Origin: Sipunculus nudus
Taxonomy: Eukaryota; Annelida; Sipuncula; Golfingiida; Sipunculidae
Direction: 5' to 3'
Length of the DNA: 64,000 nucleotides
Assembly (NCBI GenBank): GCA_026874595.1
Contig: CM049308.1
Span: 96,770,624-96,834,623 of the forward strand
Part shown: positions 46,141 through 59,564 of the stretch, one piece after another
How positions within the stretch are numbered: the stretch's first letter is position 1
Layout of the letters: each line of letters starts with the position of its first letter
Notes under the pieces: generated by a model
The model's input: only the letters and a program-made list of their open reading frames with translations
Database searches by the model: none
What the model was told of the DNA's origin: nothing
Program-made: the position numbers and the translations under genes

Positions 46141-47026
46141 TGCACAAGATAAACTGTGTATGGCCACTGTGTGTTGTGTGTTAGGCAGAACTTAACCGTC
46201 CCTGTATAAAATAAACTGTGTAAGGCCACTGTGTGGTATTTGTTAAGCAGCAACATAACTGTCCCTGTACAGGATAAACAGTGAATGGCATTTGTGTGGT
46301 GTGTGTTAGGCACAACTTAACTGTCCCTGTACAGGAAAAACTGTATGGCCACTGTGTGTTGTGTGTTAAGCAGAACTTAACTGTCCCTGTACTGGAAAAA
46401 CTGTGTTAGGCAACTGTGTGATGTGTGTTAGGCACAACTTAACTGTCCCTGTACAGGAAAAACTGTATGGCCACTGTGTGTTGTGTGTTAAGCAGAACTT
46501 AACTGTCCCTGTACAGGATAAACAGTGTATGGCAACTGTGTGGTGTGTGTTAGGCACAACTTAACTGTCCCTGTACAGGAAAAACTGTATGGCTACTGTG
46601 TGTTGTGTGTTAAGCAGAACTTAACTGTCCCTGTACTGGATAAACTGTGTTAGGCAACTGTGTGATGTGTGTTAGGCACAACTTAACTGTCCCTGTACAG
46701 GATTAACTGTGTAAGGCCACTGTATGGTGTGTGTTAAGCAGTAACATAACTGTCCCTGTACAGGATGAACAGTGTATGGCAACTGTGTGGTGTGTGTTAG
46801 GCACAACTTAACTGTCCCTGTACAGGATTAACTGTGTAAGGCCACTGTATGGTGTGTGTTAAGCAGTAACATAACTGTCCCTGTACAGGAAAAACTGTAT
46901 GGCCACTGTGTGTTGTGTGTTAGGCAGAACTTAACTGTCCCTGTATAAAATAAAATATGTAAGGCCATTGTGTGGTATGTGTCAGGCACAACTTAACTGT
47001 CCCTGTACAGTATAAACTGTGTATTG
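46141..47026 (+). repeat. 60-63-bp minisatellite, left part
   Basis: About 14 units with CTTAACTGTCCCTGTACAGG, AAACTGTGT and GGCCACTGTGTGGTGTG. Spacing varies between 60 and 63 bp. It is interrupted by an LTR element and continues at 48103. Long reading frames through it on both strands have the same repeating peptide and no unique part. Confidence 0.93.
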
Positions 47027-48102
47027 TGTTACGGAACCTAATATCAAAGGGATGCTTAATAGTTTTGAAACTGTTAGGCCTTGACCTAGACACATTGTTT
47101 TATCATACATTTTTTACAAGATAACATATTGTTTACAATATATTGTTTACAAGATTTATCTCAGTGTGTTTTTGTTATTGTTTTAACATCTTAACATGGC
47201 AGATTTCAGACCTGAGACATTTGTCGAGGATCCAGGACAAGCCCCCAATTTTATGTTACGGAACCTAATATCAACAGATCAGGTAGTCGAGATGAGGATA
47301 AATTTTGTTATGGAGATAAAAAAAAGATTCTGTAACACAAGGCAGCGTGAAATTAGACGTCTAGAGGAATGAAACAAGAAGTCAGTGGTTTTTTGTTAAC
47401 AAATAATTATAATTTATTCTTAAAACAACCCTAACATTACACTAAATCAATACAATTACACAGTTTATCAGCAGTACAATAGCAAATCAATACAGCTACA
47501 AAGTATAGTAAATAAAGTGTACAGTACCTGGATACCACCACTGTCACAGTGACAACAAGTCCTTTAAAATGTATAATTCAGATGAACAGTTCACATAAAT
47601 TTTCTCAGAGAAAAACAGTCTGATTCAATCACAAATTCAATTTGTCGTAATCCAAAAGTGAAGTTCTGGTAGTGATCCCAAAGGCAAACTGAAGACTATA
47701 TAAAATCTGTTACAAATATCGAAGAAGATCTATAGCTGTTACAATTATCGGAAAAGGTCCACAAACTGACTCCCACTCTTCTGTGTCCGCTGGAAAATTT
47801 CTCTCTCCTCTCTCCTGGGCTCTAAACACAGCCCCTTATTTATAACTTTTCATCTGAAAATTCTAGAAACCTCCACTTCACAAACAATCTAAAGAACCCA
47901 GCAATACAAATAGTACACACGCCCAAAGAACATTACAAGACGCGCTCATCCAGCGCAACCCGACTAGAAAGTTTCAGATAGTATGAGCGCTGTGTTTACA
48001 CGTCAGACCCAACGCATGGGCTAGGCCAGCTCGCGTGTCTTCCAAGGCACCACACAGACACATGTAAGACTGCTGCACACAATAAAAGAGAAATCTGTAA
48101 CA
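47027..48102 (-). mobile_element. Deleted LTR retrotransposon, one full LTR with PBS
   Basis: A complete LTR spans 47254-48102 with TGTTAC and GTAACA ends. On the minus strand it has a TATAAATA box (47838-47845) and an AATAAA signal near 47415. Next to it (47228-47247) the minus strand reads TGGGGGCTTGTCCTGGATCC, very close to a tRNA-Pro primer-binding site, so the element runs right to left. The internal part stops after about 180 bases, and the first 21 bases of a second LTR are left at 47027-47047. Flanks ATTG and ATGG could be a mutated 4-bp duplication. No gag, pol or env frame remains. Confidence 0.75.
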
Positions 48103-48750
48103 ATGGACAATGTGTGGTGTGTATCAGGCAGCAACTTAACTGTCCCTGTACAGGATCAACTGTGTAAGGCCACTGTGTGGTGTGTGTTAGACAGCAACTT
48201 AACTGTCCCTGTACAAGATCAACTGAGTAAGGCCACTGTGTGGTGTGTATCAGGCAGCAACTTAACTGTCCCTGTACAGGATAAACAGTGTATGGCAACT
48301 GTGTGGTGTGTGTTAGGCAGAACTTAACTGTCCCTGTAAATTAACTGTGTAAAGCCACTGTATGGTGTGTTAAGCAGTAACATAACTGTCCCTGTACAGG
48401 ATAAACAGTGTATGGCAACTGTGTGGTGTGTATCAGGCAGCAACTTAACTGTCCCTGTACAGGATCAACTGTGTAAGGCCACTGTGTGGTGTGTGTTAGG
48501 CAGCAACTTAACTGTCCCTGTACAGGATAAATTGTGTAAGGCCACTGTGTGGTGTGTGTCAGGCAGCTACTTAACTGTCCATGTACAGGATAAACTGTGT
48601 TAGGCCACTGTGTGGAGTGTGTTAGGCAGCAGCATATCTGTCCCTGAAAGGATAATCTGTGTATGGGCATTTATGGTGTGTGTTAGACAGCAACTTAACT
48701 GTCCCTGTACAGGATCAACTGTGTTTGGCCACTGTGTAGTGTGTGTTAGG
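48103..48750 (+). repeat. 60-63-bp minisatellite, right part
   Basis: About ten further units of the array seen at 46141-47026, more often with CAGCAACTTAACTGTCC. The last unit runs into the 50-bp minisatellite at GTGTTAGG. Confidence 0.93.
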
Positions 48751-51391
48751 TTTGTTTTCAGGTTCAGAACGAATCATTCAGTAGTTAGAGTCAATGTTGG
48801 TTTGTTATCAGGTTCAGGACATGTCAGTCAGTAGGGAGACTCAGTGTTGGTTTGTTATCAGGGTCAGGACATGTTAGTCAGTAGGGAGACTCAGTGTTGG
48901 TTTGTTATAAGGGTAAGGACATGTTAGTCAGTAGTGAGACTCAGTGTAGATTTGTTTTCAGGTTCAGGACATGTCAGCCAGTAGTTAGACTCAATGTTGG
49001 TTTGTTATCAGGTTCAGGACATTTCAGTCAGTAGTGAGGCTCAATGTTGGTTTGTTTTCAGATTCAGGACATGTTGGTCAATATTGAGACTCAATGTTGG
49101 GTTGTTTCCAGGTTCAGGACATGTCAGCCAGTAGGGAGACTCAATGTTGGTTTGTTATCAGGTTCAGGACATGTTAGTCAGTAGGGAGACTCAATGTTGG
49201 TTTGTTATCAGGTTCAGGACATGTCAGTCAGAAGGGAGACTCAATGTTGGTTTGTTATCAGGTTCAGGACATGTTAGTCAGTAGGGAGACTCAGTGTTGG
49301 TTTGTTATTAGGGTCAGGACATTGTCAGTCAGTAGGGAGACTCAATGTTGGTTTTTTATCAGATTCAGGACATGTCAGTCAGTAGGGAGACTCAATGTTG
49401 GTTTGTTATTAGGTTCAGGACATGTTAGTCAGTAGGGAGACTCAGTGTTGGTTTGTTATTAGGTTCAGGACATGTCAGTCAGTAGGGAGACTCAATGTTG
49501 GTTTGTTATTAGGTTCAGGACATGTTAGTCAGTAGGGAGACTCAATGTTGGTTTGTTATCAGATTCAGGACATGTCAGTCAGTAGGGAGACTCAGTGTTG
49601 GTTTGTTATTAGGTTCAGGACATGTTAGTCAGTAGGTAGACTCAATGTTGGTTTGTTATTAGGTTCAGGACATGTTAGTCAGTAGGGAGACTCAATGTTG
49701 GTTTGTTATCAGATTCAGGACATGTCAGTCAGAAGTGAGATTCAGTGTTATTTTGTTTTCAGGTCTGGGACATATCAGTCAATAGTTAGACTCAATGTTG
49801 GTTTGTTATCAGGTTCAGGACATGTCAGTCGGAAGGGAGACTCAATGTTGGTTTGTTATTAGGTTCAGGACCTGTTAGTCAGTAGGGAGACTCAGTGTTG
49901 GTTTGTTATTAGGGTCAGGACATGTTAGTCAGTAGGGAGACTCAATGTTGGTTTGTTATTAGGTTCAGGACCTGTTAGTCAGTAGGTAGACTCAATGTTG
50001 GTTTGTTATCAGGTTCAGGACATGTCAGTTGGAAGGGAGACTCAATGTTGGTTTGTTATCAGGTTCAGGACATGTTAGTCCGTAGGGAGACTCAGTGTTG
50101 GTTTGGTATTAGGGTCAGGACATGTTAGTAAGTAGGGAGACTCAGTGTTGGTTTGTTATCAGGTTCAGGACATGTCAGTCGGAAGGGAGACTCAATGTTG
50201 GTTTGTTATCAGGTTCAGGACATGTTAGTCAGTAGGGAGACTCAGTGTTGGTTTGTTATTAGGGTCAGGACATGTTAGTCAGTAGGGAGACTCAGTGTTG
50301 GTTTGTTATCAGGTTCAGGACATGTCAGTCGGAAGGGAGACTGAATGTTGGTTTGTAATTAGGTTCAGGACATGTTAGTCAGTAGGGAGACTAAGTGTTG
50401 GTTTGTTATTAGGGTCAGGACATGTTAGTCAGTAGGGAGATTCAGTTTTGGTTTGTTATCAGGTTCAGGACATGTCAGTCGGAAGGGAGACTCGATGTTG
50501 GTTTGTTATTAGGTTCAGGACATGTTAGTCAGTAGGGAGACTCAGTGTTGGTTTGTTATTAGGGTCAGGACATGTTAGTCAGTAGGGAGACTCAGTGTTG
50601 GTTGGTTATCAGGTTCAGGACATGTCAGTCGGAAGGGAGACTCAATGTTGGTTTGTTATTAGGTTCAGGACATGTTAGTCAGTAGGGAGACTCAGTGTTG
50701 GTTTGTTATTAGGGTCAGGACATGTTAGTCAGTAGGGAGACTCAGTGTTGGTTTGTTATCAGGTTCAGGACATGTCAGTCAGTAGTGAGATTCAGTGTTA
50801 CTTTGTTTTCAGGTCTGGGACATATCAGTCAATAGTTAGACTCAATGTTGGTTTGTCATTAGGTTCAGGACATGTCAGTCAGTAGGGAGATTCAGTGTTT
50901 GTTTTTATTAGGGCTAGGACATGTCAGTCAGTAGGGAGACTCAGTGTTGGTTTGTTATAAAGATCAGGACATGTCTGTCAGTAGTGAGGCTCAATGTTGG
51001 GTTGTTTCCAGGTTCAGGTTCAGTAGGGAGACTCAGTGTTGGTTTGTAATCTGGTTCAGGACATGTTAGTCAGTAGTGAGGCTCAATGTTGGGTTGTTTC
51101 CAGGTTCAGGACATGTTAGTCAGAAGGGAGACTCAATGTTGGTTTGTTATCAGGTTCAGGACATGTTAGTCAGTAGGGAGACTCAGTGTTGGTTTGTAAT
51201 CTGGTTCAGGACATGTTAGTCAGTAGTGAGAATCAATGATTGTTTGTTGTCAGGTCTTGGACATGTCAGCAAGTAGGGAGCCTTAATGTTGGTTTGTGAT
51301 CAGGACATGTCATTGGATAATAAGACTCAGTGTTGGTTTGTCATTGGGTTCAGGACCTGTTAGACAGTAGGGAGACTCATTGTTGGTTTTG
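48751..51391 (+). repeat. 50-bp minisatellite, about 53 copies
   Basis: Unit contains GGTTCAGGACATG, GTCAGTAGGGAGACTCA and TGTTGGTTTGTTATCA at 50-bp spacing (GAC at 49088, 49138, 49188). A GGAAGGG variant appears at 50031, 50181, 50331, 50481 and 50631, exactly every third unit (150 bp), showing recent amplification of a trimer. Older, diverged units are at both ends. Confidence 0.96.
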
Positions 51392-52021
51392 TTACATCAG
51401 TTGAACTTAATTTCTAAGTTTCCAGGGGTAGGACAATCAAAGAAATGTTGTATGTTAAATTCTTCTTTTTCATCTCAAGCCCATGAGCAACATGTCTTTG
51501 CCATAGCCTTGGCTGTATATCAGTTTTTCATGTTTTTGATGATATCATTTTTTTTACCAGACATGCACATCTTGACTTTGACATTCCGGATTTGACAGTG
51601 GAACGTATTTGTTATGCGATGAACATGTAGATACTAATTGGAATTAGTTACAGCTTTATACACAATCACATGACTTGCTAACTGCTAGTAAAGGACATAT
51701 TGTATATATTAGGAAGATCCCTAACTGCTTAATTACCAGTCTGACTTACCACTCTCCACTAGCTTTGTGACTCTGATGTTGTCCTGCATGTTTCTTGGCA
51801 TGTAATCATCAGTTTGTGCCTGTTCAAGCAGTATCATGTATTAAATGTAACCCTGACAATGTGACTGTATCCTGTAGTGTCCTGTCAGTCACTTTGGCTG
51901 TTGCTTTCACTGTATCCTGCATGTATTTGGGCTATGACTAATATAGTAACTTGATGATGTTATATATGCCTCACCTCAGTGAGTTGTGTGTTGTTTTGGT
52001 GGTGGATGAAGCAGGATTTTT
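51392..52021. other. Unassigned DNA
   Basis: Mixed-composition sequence with no repeat unit recognised and no open frame with splice borders that would extend Akt. I looked here specifically for the Akt C-tail exon and did not find it. Confidence 0.5.
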
Positions 52022-54359
52022 TAGCTCAGCTGACTTTCAGTCATGCTGGGCTATAGCGATGGGTCTTTGTCAGTCGTCCTTCCATCCGGCCAGCTGTCCG
52101 GCTGTTAGCAGGGCACAAATTGTAACTGTAAGGGCTAGATACATGAACCCTATGCAGTCTAAGAGGTTCTAAAAAGATCTCCTTGCAAACCTGATATTAG
52201 GTCACTGCAACCTATATTCTCAAAGTTATGGGGTGTGTTTGCAACCCCCAGAAATAATTCTTTTAGCCAAAATTTTCATCCCAAACCTTCCATCTTTCAC
52301 ATACAGCTCACTTACCAACATGAAAAGAACCATAATTATTTTGAGGTCACAAGGTCAAAGGTCAAGGTCACAGTACCAACTTCTTTGAAAAGCCTGTGGA
52401 TGCATTTTAAGCCAAACCTTTCATCCCAATTCTTTGATCTTTCACATATAGCTCACCTACTAAGTGGGAGAAGAATCCTATAGATGTTGAGGTCACAAGG
52501 TCTTAGGTCAGGGTCACAGGATCCACTTCTTTGAAAAGGTTGTGGACACATTTCAAGCTAGACCTTTCATTCCAAACCTTTCAGCACTGATATCGCTTCT
52601 CTGCCAACAGGGGAAAAGACCTGTTGATTTTGAGGTCAAAGGTCAAGTTCACAGCACCCTCTTCTTGCGTGGAGTCATTTTCAGGCAAACTTTTCAATCT
52701 ATACTTTCCATCTGTCATATATGGCTTACCTACCAATAGGGGAAGAAGCCTATTGATGTTGAGTTCAAAAGGTCAAAGGTCAAGGTCACAATATTGTTCT
52801 AAATGCTTGTGAACATATTTCAAGTGAAACTGTTCAACCCAAACCTTCAGTCTTTCACATATGCCACATCTATGCATCACTGAATGTGATTCAAACTTCA
52901 TATTTATGGGTCTTTTTGCATGAAGAAATAACTAATTGATTTTGAGGTCAGCTGGTCAGGAGGTTAAAGGTTGCAGGTCTAAGTTATTCACTCATTGGTT
53001 GCCAAGTAATTACACCCGGCCAGAATTAAGTGGTTAGTAGTTACCCATCATTTAGAAAGAATCCAGTTGATATGTGGGCAAAAGGCCAAGGTCATAGGTC
53101 AGGAATGTTCACAATAACTTATTTTGTAGACCATCTCTATTTTTCTTGTACATATAACCATTGGTTATGGTACATCTCACTGTGTGGCTGTAATTGTGAG
53201 TGATGCTGGTGACATATGACTCTCTTTTGTATCAGCCTGTTAAGTGATAAGGCTTAGTGATAAACACCTAGTTACTGCATAACAAAAACACTGTTGCCGG
53301 AATGCTTCAGCCAGGCATTAAGACTGTGAGAGTATAGTATTAAGGTTTAGCTACTGATTTATAAGATGATGGGAACATTTTGCAGTTTATTTTATGGAAT
53401 CATAGCAATAAACTTAGTTTCCTAGATATCTAAATATTTTTATATAAATCACCAGATATAAAAGCAAATGTTCGTTCTCATAATATGTGGATGTGTACCC
53501 GGATTTAGGATGGCTTTTTTTTTATTACAAGACTTTTTGTCATGCTTTCTGTATTTCTTTTCTTTCAGGTTTTGCAGTTTACCTACCCTGCTGATCCCAT
53601 TCAAAAGCAGAGTGATAATAAAAAATATTGGACTTACACTTTTTACATTTGCATATCTATAATTCTAATATGAGGGCCTGAAAATGCCTTTTGAATTGTT
53701 TTGGACATTCATTACTGTAACATCCTTTGGAGAATTTGCTACAAAGTTGGTCTCTTATTAGAGGATGTGTAATATCAAATGTCAGACTTGTCAGAAATTC
53801 ATTATGTCTGCCAGTTAGCCACTTTAGAAATCCTTTTGTCAGTGCAGTTTCAGTGATTTTTAGCTCACCTGACTTTTAGTCATGCTGTGCTATAGCGATG
53901 GGTCTTTGTCCGTCGTCCTTCCGTCTGTCCGTCCGGCCAGCTGTCCGGCTGTTAGCAGGGCACAAATTGTAACTGTAAGGGCTAGATACATGAACCCTAT
54001 GCAGTCTTAGAGGTTCTAAAAAGATCTCCTAGCAGATCTGAAATTAGGTCTTTGTGACCTATATTCTCTGAGTTACGGGGTGTGGTTGCACCTCCCAGAA
54101 ATAATTCTTATAGCCAAAATAATCATCCCAGACCTTACATGTCAATAGAGGAACAAACCTTTTGATATTTAGGTCTTAGGGTCAAAGGTCAATGTCACAA
54201 AACAGCTTCTTGAAAAAAGATGTGGATGCATTTCAAGTCAGACTTTTCATCCCAAACCTTCCATCTTCCAAGTATGGTCAGATACCATATGGTATACCAT
54301 CAGGCTTTAAATACAGGTCATGTTTGTCAGCTGAGCGTCATGACCCATTGGTCAGTTGT
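52022..54359 (+). mobile_element. Family A elements (A10 with A11 head), 2.3 kb
   Basis: A10 is a close copy of A6 (13742-15590), with the CCGTCC-type run, four AGGTCA-rich modules (about 52345-52790) and the exon-like segment at 53569. A second head (TAGCTCACCTGACTTTTAG) starts at 53861, with one GGTCAAAGGTCAATGTCAC module. One tail only is seen: CAGCTGAGCGTCATGACCC, TTGGTCAGTTGT. Which head it belongs to is uncertain. Confidence 0.7.
53569..53662 (+). repeat. Exon-like segment (copy 3)
   Basis: Preceded by TCTTTTCTTTCAG; reads as in the copies at 15312 and 32024, with IQKQ for IEKQ and altered codons after KKYW. Ends near a stop at the same place. Confidence 0.35.
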
Positions 54360-54954
54360 TAGGTATTAACAGTGTGCTTCAAGATCAGACTCTCTCCACC
54401 AACACTACAGTTCAGACAGAGCGAAAGTTTGCCATACATTATTTATGCCAATCCCTTTGCCATTGTTTTAGTTCCTCCAATCTTTGTGCCACATCTTGTT
54501 AGCAAACCTGTGAGCTTATGAGATGACGCAGCATCGTCCGTCCGTTGTCCATAGGAAAATCCAAAGTATCTCGGTGATGGCAGGAGCTAGCATAAAATTT
54601 TATGCAAAAATCAGTCATCTGAACAACTCTTGGATTTTGCTTATTTTTTTGCTATCTGCATTTACCTAGATTTTATAGGCAAAAAAATTTATTCTCCGAA
54701 ACTGTCTAGCAAAATTGTACAATTATTCACAGAAATAATTTCTGAAACATTCCATTTCAGTTTTGTTCTAATGGTTCCAGTTAATTGAATTTTGGCAGAG
54801 TAACAAGAAGCTTAACTTTGTCATTTGGCCAAAAAAGAATACTAAAATTACAATATCAGAAACTGCTGGTGCTATCATCTCTAGATTTTATGCAAATGTT
54901 GGTCACATGACTCATGTATAAAATTGAGGTAGGGCCACCTGCATCAACCTTTTT
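54360..54954 (+). mobile_element. Family C element (C3), left part, with short leader
   Basis: 54360-54499 is unassigned. At 54500 a family C head (TAGCAAACCTGTGAGC) begins; the interior matches 2620-3060 (CAGAAATAATTTCTG, ACTAAAATTACAATATCAG). Interrupted at 54955 by A12. Confidence 0.65.
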
Positions 54955-56769
54955 TAGCTCAGCTGACTATAAGTCATCTGAGCTATAGTCGTGGTCCTTT
55001 GTCCGCCTTCCTGCCGTCCGTCCGCCCGTCCTGCCGTCCATCCGTTAACAGGGCACATTTTGAAACCTTTTGACCTATGAATCCAAAATTTTCCAAAATC
55101 TCCTACCATACCGACAATTGGGTCAATATGACTTTGTTCCTTCGAGATATTAAGGAAAAACCTCCATTTTCCATAAAAAAGCCATTGTTACACTTCATGG
55201 CTGCCTAATATCAACAACTGATCTGTTTTTGATCATATAAAGTATGCATATTCTTCCATACATTTTCTATGAATATACTAAAAATTAGGTCACTATTATG
55301 TATTGTTTTGAAGTTATGGGCCCAAACATTATGCATATTTTTAAAAATCAGGAAATATATTTGCTCACTTAACTTCAGAATTGCTGAAGCTGGAGACTTC
55401 GTTGTCAGGGATATAACTTTAATCAAGATTTAATAGTATACCCAAAATTAGATCTGAATTTTGCAAATTTTTTAAGTTATTAGCATAAATAAAAAATCAA
55501 TACCTTAAATTTTGTTTTTCCCTGTAAGCATTGTTGATTTAATTTTCACAGCATATATACATTAGGATTTATTCTTTAAAAATCTGAAATTTCAAAGGAA
55601 TCGATTGAAAAGAGTAGCTTTTATTCAAGTTTTCATACACCATGTCAAGTGTTGTTAACATCAAGCCCACCTAGTAGTACAGCCTTCACTTGTGTTATGT
55701 AACCCACACCAGGCTTGCCTTGGCTAAGCTTGGCTGCCACTAGCAGGCTTCCCCTCTGCTCTGCACTCCCCCCACCCCCAGATGGTGCATAAACTAGATG
55801 AATGTTATAATTTTTTATATTTGATTCATTCTTATTCTAGGCTGTGCTACATTTTAGATTTTGTATTGTACCACCAGGGTTACAATGATAAAAGTGCACA
55901 TTTAATTGTGTCCACAAAGTGGTGTATTGCTATGAAAGTGTGGATGTTCATCAGATAAGTAATTCCTTACTTCAGAAGAGTAAAAACTTCACCAGGTGTG
56001 AAATTGACTATTAATTCCAGTAATAAATTATAGCTAAGATATTAATTAGCACAATGATATTGTTTGTCCTTCATTCAACCAACAGTGTGTATACTTTATT
56101 TGAAAAGATGTTTTTATTTTATCAAATTTACTTAATCTTTTATTATGGTGAATAAAATTAAGCTTGTAGTAAAAACTACAATGTACAAAACTGTTTTAAT
56201 AGTGATTCAAGGAATAATCTTGAAGTTGCCATGTTGTGGCATTATTTTCTTTTAAATTCATTTTAAACATTTGTTATTTAAAAATAATAAAGTATATGTG
56301 TATGCATAATATGACCCAATATGAGCTACACTTTGGATAAATTACGATATTTTAACTTATATTTTCAGATTTTTTTTTACTTTTAAATAAAAAAGAAAGA
56401 ATCTGAAAAAAAACATTTTATGGAAAAAGTGAATATGCAAAACAAAATAGGCTTTAATATAAACTTAAATGCATTATTCCCTTGAAAGTGAAATAAAGGT
56501 ATCGGTCCATTCTCTCCACTTGATTGTCCATCTGTAAATTTTTCATATGCATCACAGTATCTAAAAACTTCTGTTTTCCTTCATGACAGTCTTGTCAGAA
56601 TATTAGTTTTACAATCATATATATAGAACTTTACTTTAACCAAGTAGGAGGGCCCCTTTCCTCATGGCTTCTCATATGCTTATATATATGAAAAACATAA
56701 CAATAGAATATTTTGCATTTGCAAAAATTTCAAACTTCAGCTGAGCGCCGTGACCCATGGGTCCCTTGT
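54955..56769 (+). mobile_element. Family A element (A12), complete, 1.8 kb
   Basis: Full head hairpin, CCGTCC run; tail CAGCTGAGCGCC, GACCCATGGGTC, CCTTGT. The flanks ATCAACCTTTT and TTACCAGGGTCATCAG rebuild the family C interior seen at 3050-3080, so it inserted between T and T with no duplication. The second half is the AT-rich block shared with A9. Confidence 0.75.
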
Positions 56770-57339
56770 TTACCAGGGTCATCAGTTATCAGTACAATAA
56801 CCCATAATTACTCAAGAACAGCGGGAGCAAGCATCTCTAAATTTTATGCAAAAATCTGCCACATATCAAATGTTATGGGATTTAGTTTTTTGTGGCGCCA
56901 CCTGCATTAACTTACATTTTATGGGGGAAAAGTTTTGAAAATCTTCTTCTCTGTTCAATTTTTCTATGAAATGATCCCAAAGATAAGCTCATTCAAGTTT
57001 GTTCAAATGGTTAGGGTTTGATGAATTTTGGCCAAGTTATAGGAATTTGAACTGGTCATTTGGCCAGGTAAGCATACTGACATAATATCAGAAACAACAA
57101 GATCTAGCATCATCAAGTTTATGCAAATGTTGGTCTCATGATTCATAATTGAAATTACAGGGTTTGCGGCGCCACAAACATCGACCTGTGTTTTCACAGA
57201 CAAAACTTCATAATTTTAGCCCTTTTCAGCTTAAAAATTTTATGATGAGACTGTTGGTGAATCGTTTAGTTTTTCACAAGAATTATCCTAGGGTGGGGTT
57301 CTTGCAGTTGTATGAGAATAGATTGGGTTCGTTGATTTT
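56770..57339 (+). mobile_element. Family C element (C3) resumed
   Basis: Interior as at 3900-4470, with GTGGCGCCACCTGC at 56891 and a GCGGCGCCAC variant near 57168. Interrupted at 57340 by another family A head; no family C tail is found in the rest of the window. Confidence 0.6.
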
Positions 57340-59564
57340 TAGCTCAGCTGACTATAAGTCATCTGAGCTATAGTCGTGGTCCATTGTCCATCGTCCGTCC
57401 GTCTGCCTGTCCGGATGTCCGTCCGTAAGACTGGCATGTTTCAACACCATTGGACCTACGAACCTGAAATTTGCCATACAGTTAGATGCCCCAAAAATCT
57501 CCTACCACGCCGAAAATTGGGTCAAATGGACTTTGTTCCTTCGAGATATTAAGGAAAAACCCCAATTTTTTATTAAAAAATCTATTTTCACACTTCAGGA
57601 CTGCCTCTCATCTGGTTTTCTTCATATTTACCATAAATATTCCTCTATATAGTTCCTATGTACATGCCAGAAATGAAGTCAGTATTATTAATTTTAAAAA
57701 GTTATGGGCCTAAACATAATGGATTTTGTAAAAAAAATCAGGAAAGATATTTGGTCATTTAAGTCCAAAAGTGTTAAAGGTAGGGACTTTTTTTCAGTAA
57801 TACAACTTTAATTAATCAAAATTTAATTGTATACCAAAAATTAGATCAAAATCTGTTAAATTTTTTCAGTATTGGCAAAAATATATAATTGGTACCTTAA
57901 ATTTTGCCAAAGTTTGACCATGGCATGTTTTTAGCTCAGCTGACTATAAGTCATCTGAGCTATAGTCATGGTCCATTGTCTGTCATCCGTCCGTCTGTCT
58001 GTCTGTCCGTCCATCCGTCCGTCTGTCTGTCTGTCCGTCTGGATGTCCGTCCGTAAGACTGGCACGTTTCGACACCGTTGGACCTACGAATCTGAATTTC
58101 GACATACAGTTAGATGTCCCCATAATCTCCTACCATGCCAAAAATTGGGTCAATAGGACTTCGTTCCTTTGAGATATTAAGGAAAAACCTCAATTTTTTA
58201 TTAGAAATCTATTTTCACACTTCAGGACTGCCTAATATCAAAACCACTCATCCGGTTTTCTTCATATTTACCATAAATATTCCTCTATATAGTTCCTATG
58301 TACATGCCAGATATTAAGTCAGTATTATATAATTTAAAAAAGTTATTGGCCCAAACATAATGCACTTTGTAAAAAAATCAGGAAGATATTTTGTCACTTA
58401 AGACCCAAAGTGTTAAAGGTAGGGACTTTTTTCCAGTAATACAACTTTAATTAATCAAAATTTAATTGTATACCAAAAATTAGATCAAAATCTGTTAAAT
58501 TTTTTTAAATATTGGCAAAAATATAAAATTGGTACCTTAAATTTTGCCCAACTTTGGCCATTGCACGTTTTTTTCCTGTAAGTACTGTGGATTTAATTTT
58601 CACACCATGTATACATAAGGATTTAATCTGTTAAAATCTGAAATTTGAAAATAAAAGCTGCAAAATTAGGCTAGTTATTGAATTTTTTTGGAGGCTCTTG
58701 TTGTATTCCCTTACATTGTCAAGCAGTCCACTTTGATGACTGTAGGTCATTCAGTGCACATCTCTATGCTCCCCAGGCTGTTGACATAATTTTAGATGTC
58801 CCCAAAATCTCCTACCATACCGAAAATTGGGTCATTAGGACTTTGTTCCTTCGAGATATTAAGGAAAAAAACTCTGTTTTCCATAAAAAAAAGCCATTGT
58901 TACACTTCAAGGCTGCCTAATATCAAAACCACTGATCTGTTTTTGATCATATTTAGTATTTAGTATTTATTCCAGTAATTAATTAAAACTGGGATAGTAA
59001 TTAGCACAATGATATTGTTTGTCCCTCATTCAACCAACAGTGTGTATACATTATTTGAAAAGATGTTTTATTTTGTCAAATTTACTTTTATTTTATTTTG
59101 GTGAATAAAATTAAGCATGTCCTGAAAACTCCAATATGCAAAACTTTTTAATAGTGATTCAAGGTATATACTTGTAGATGCCATGTTGTGGCATTATTTT
59201 CTTTTAAAATCAGTTAAAACATTTATGATTTAAAAATAATAAAATATATGTGTATGCATAATATGACCCAATGTTTTTTACTCTGTATATATAATGATTG
59301 CAACTTTTGCAACAATTCTAATATTTTAACTTATATTTTCAGGTTTTTTAATTAAAAATTTATAAACCTGTAAATAAAAAAATGATACAGATAAAAACTT
59401 CTTAATGGAAAAAGTGGATCTGCTTAAAAAAATAGGATTATATATAAACTTAAATGCATTATTCTCTTGAAAGTGAAATAAAGGTATTAGTCCATTCTGT
59501 CCACTTGCCTGTCCATCTGTAAATTTTCGTATGCAACACAGTATCTCAAAACTTTTACTGTTTT
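57340..59564 (+). mobile_element. Overlapping family A elements (A13, A14) and rearranged interior
   Basis: Two full heads, at 57340 and 57932 (the second with a 60-bp CCGT/CTGT run), each followed by the standard interior. No tail separates them. Near 58765-58970 blocks of different subtypes are joined abruptly, then the AT-rich A9-type second half runs to 59564, where A15 is inserted. Probably recombined copies. Confidence 0.55.

Noticed and set aside
46020-48670. Long frames with a repeating peptide on both strands
   Set aside because: They are the 60-63-bp minisatellite translated; units of nearly 21 codons stay open by chance and have no unique domain or start context.
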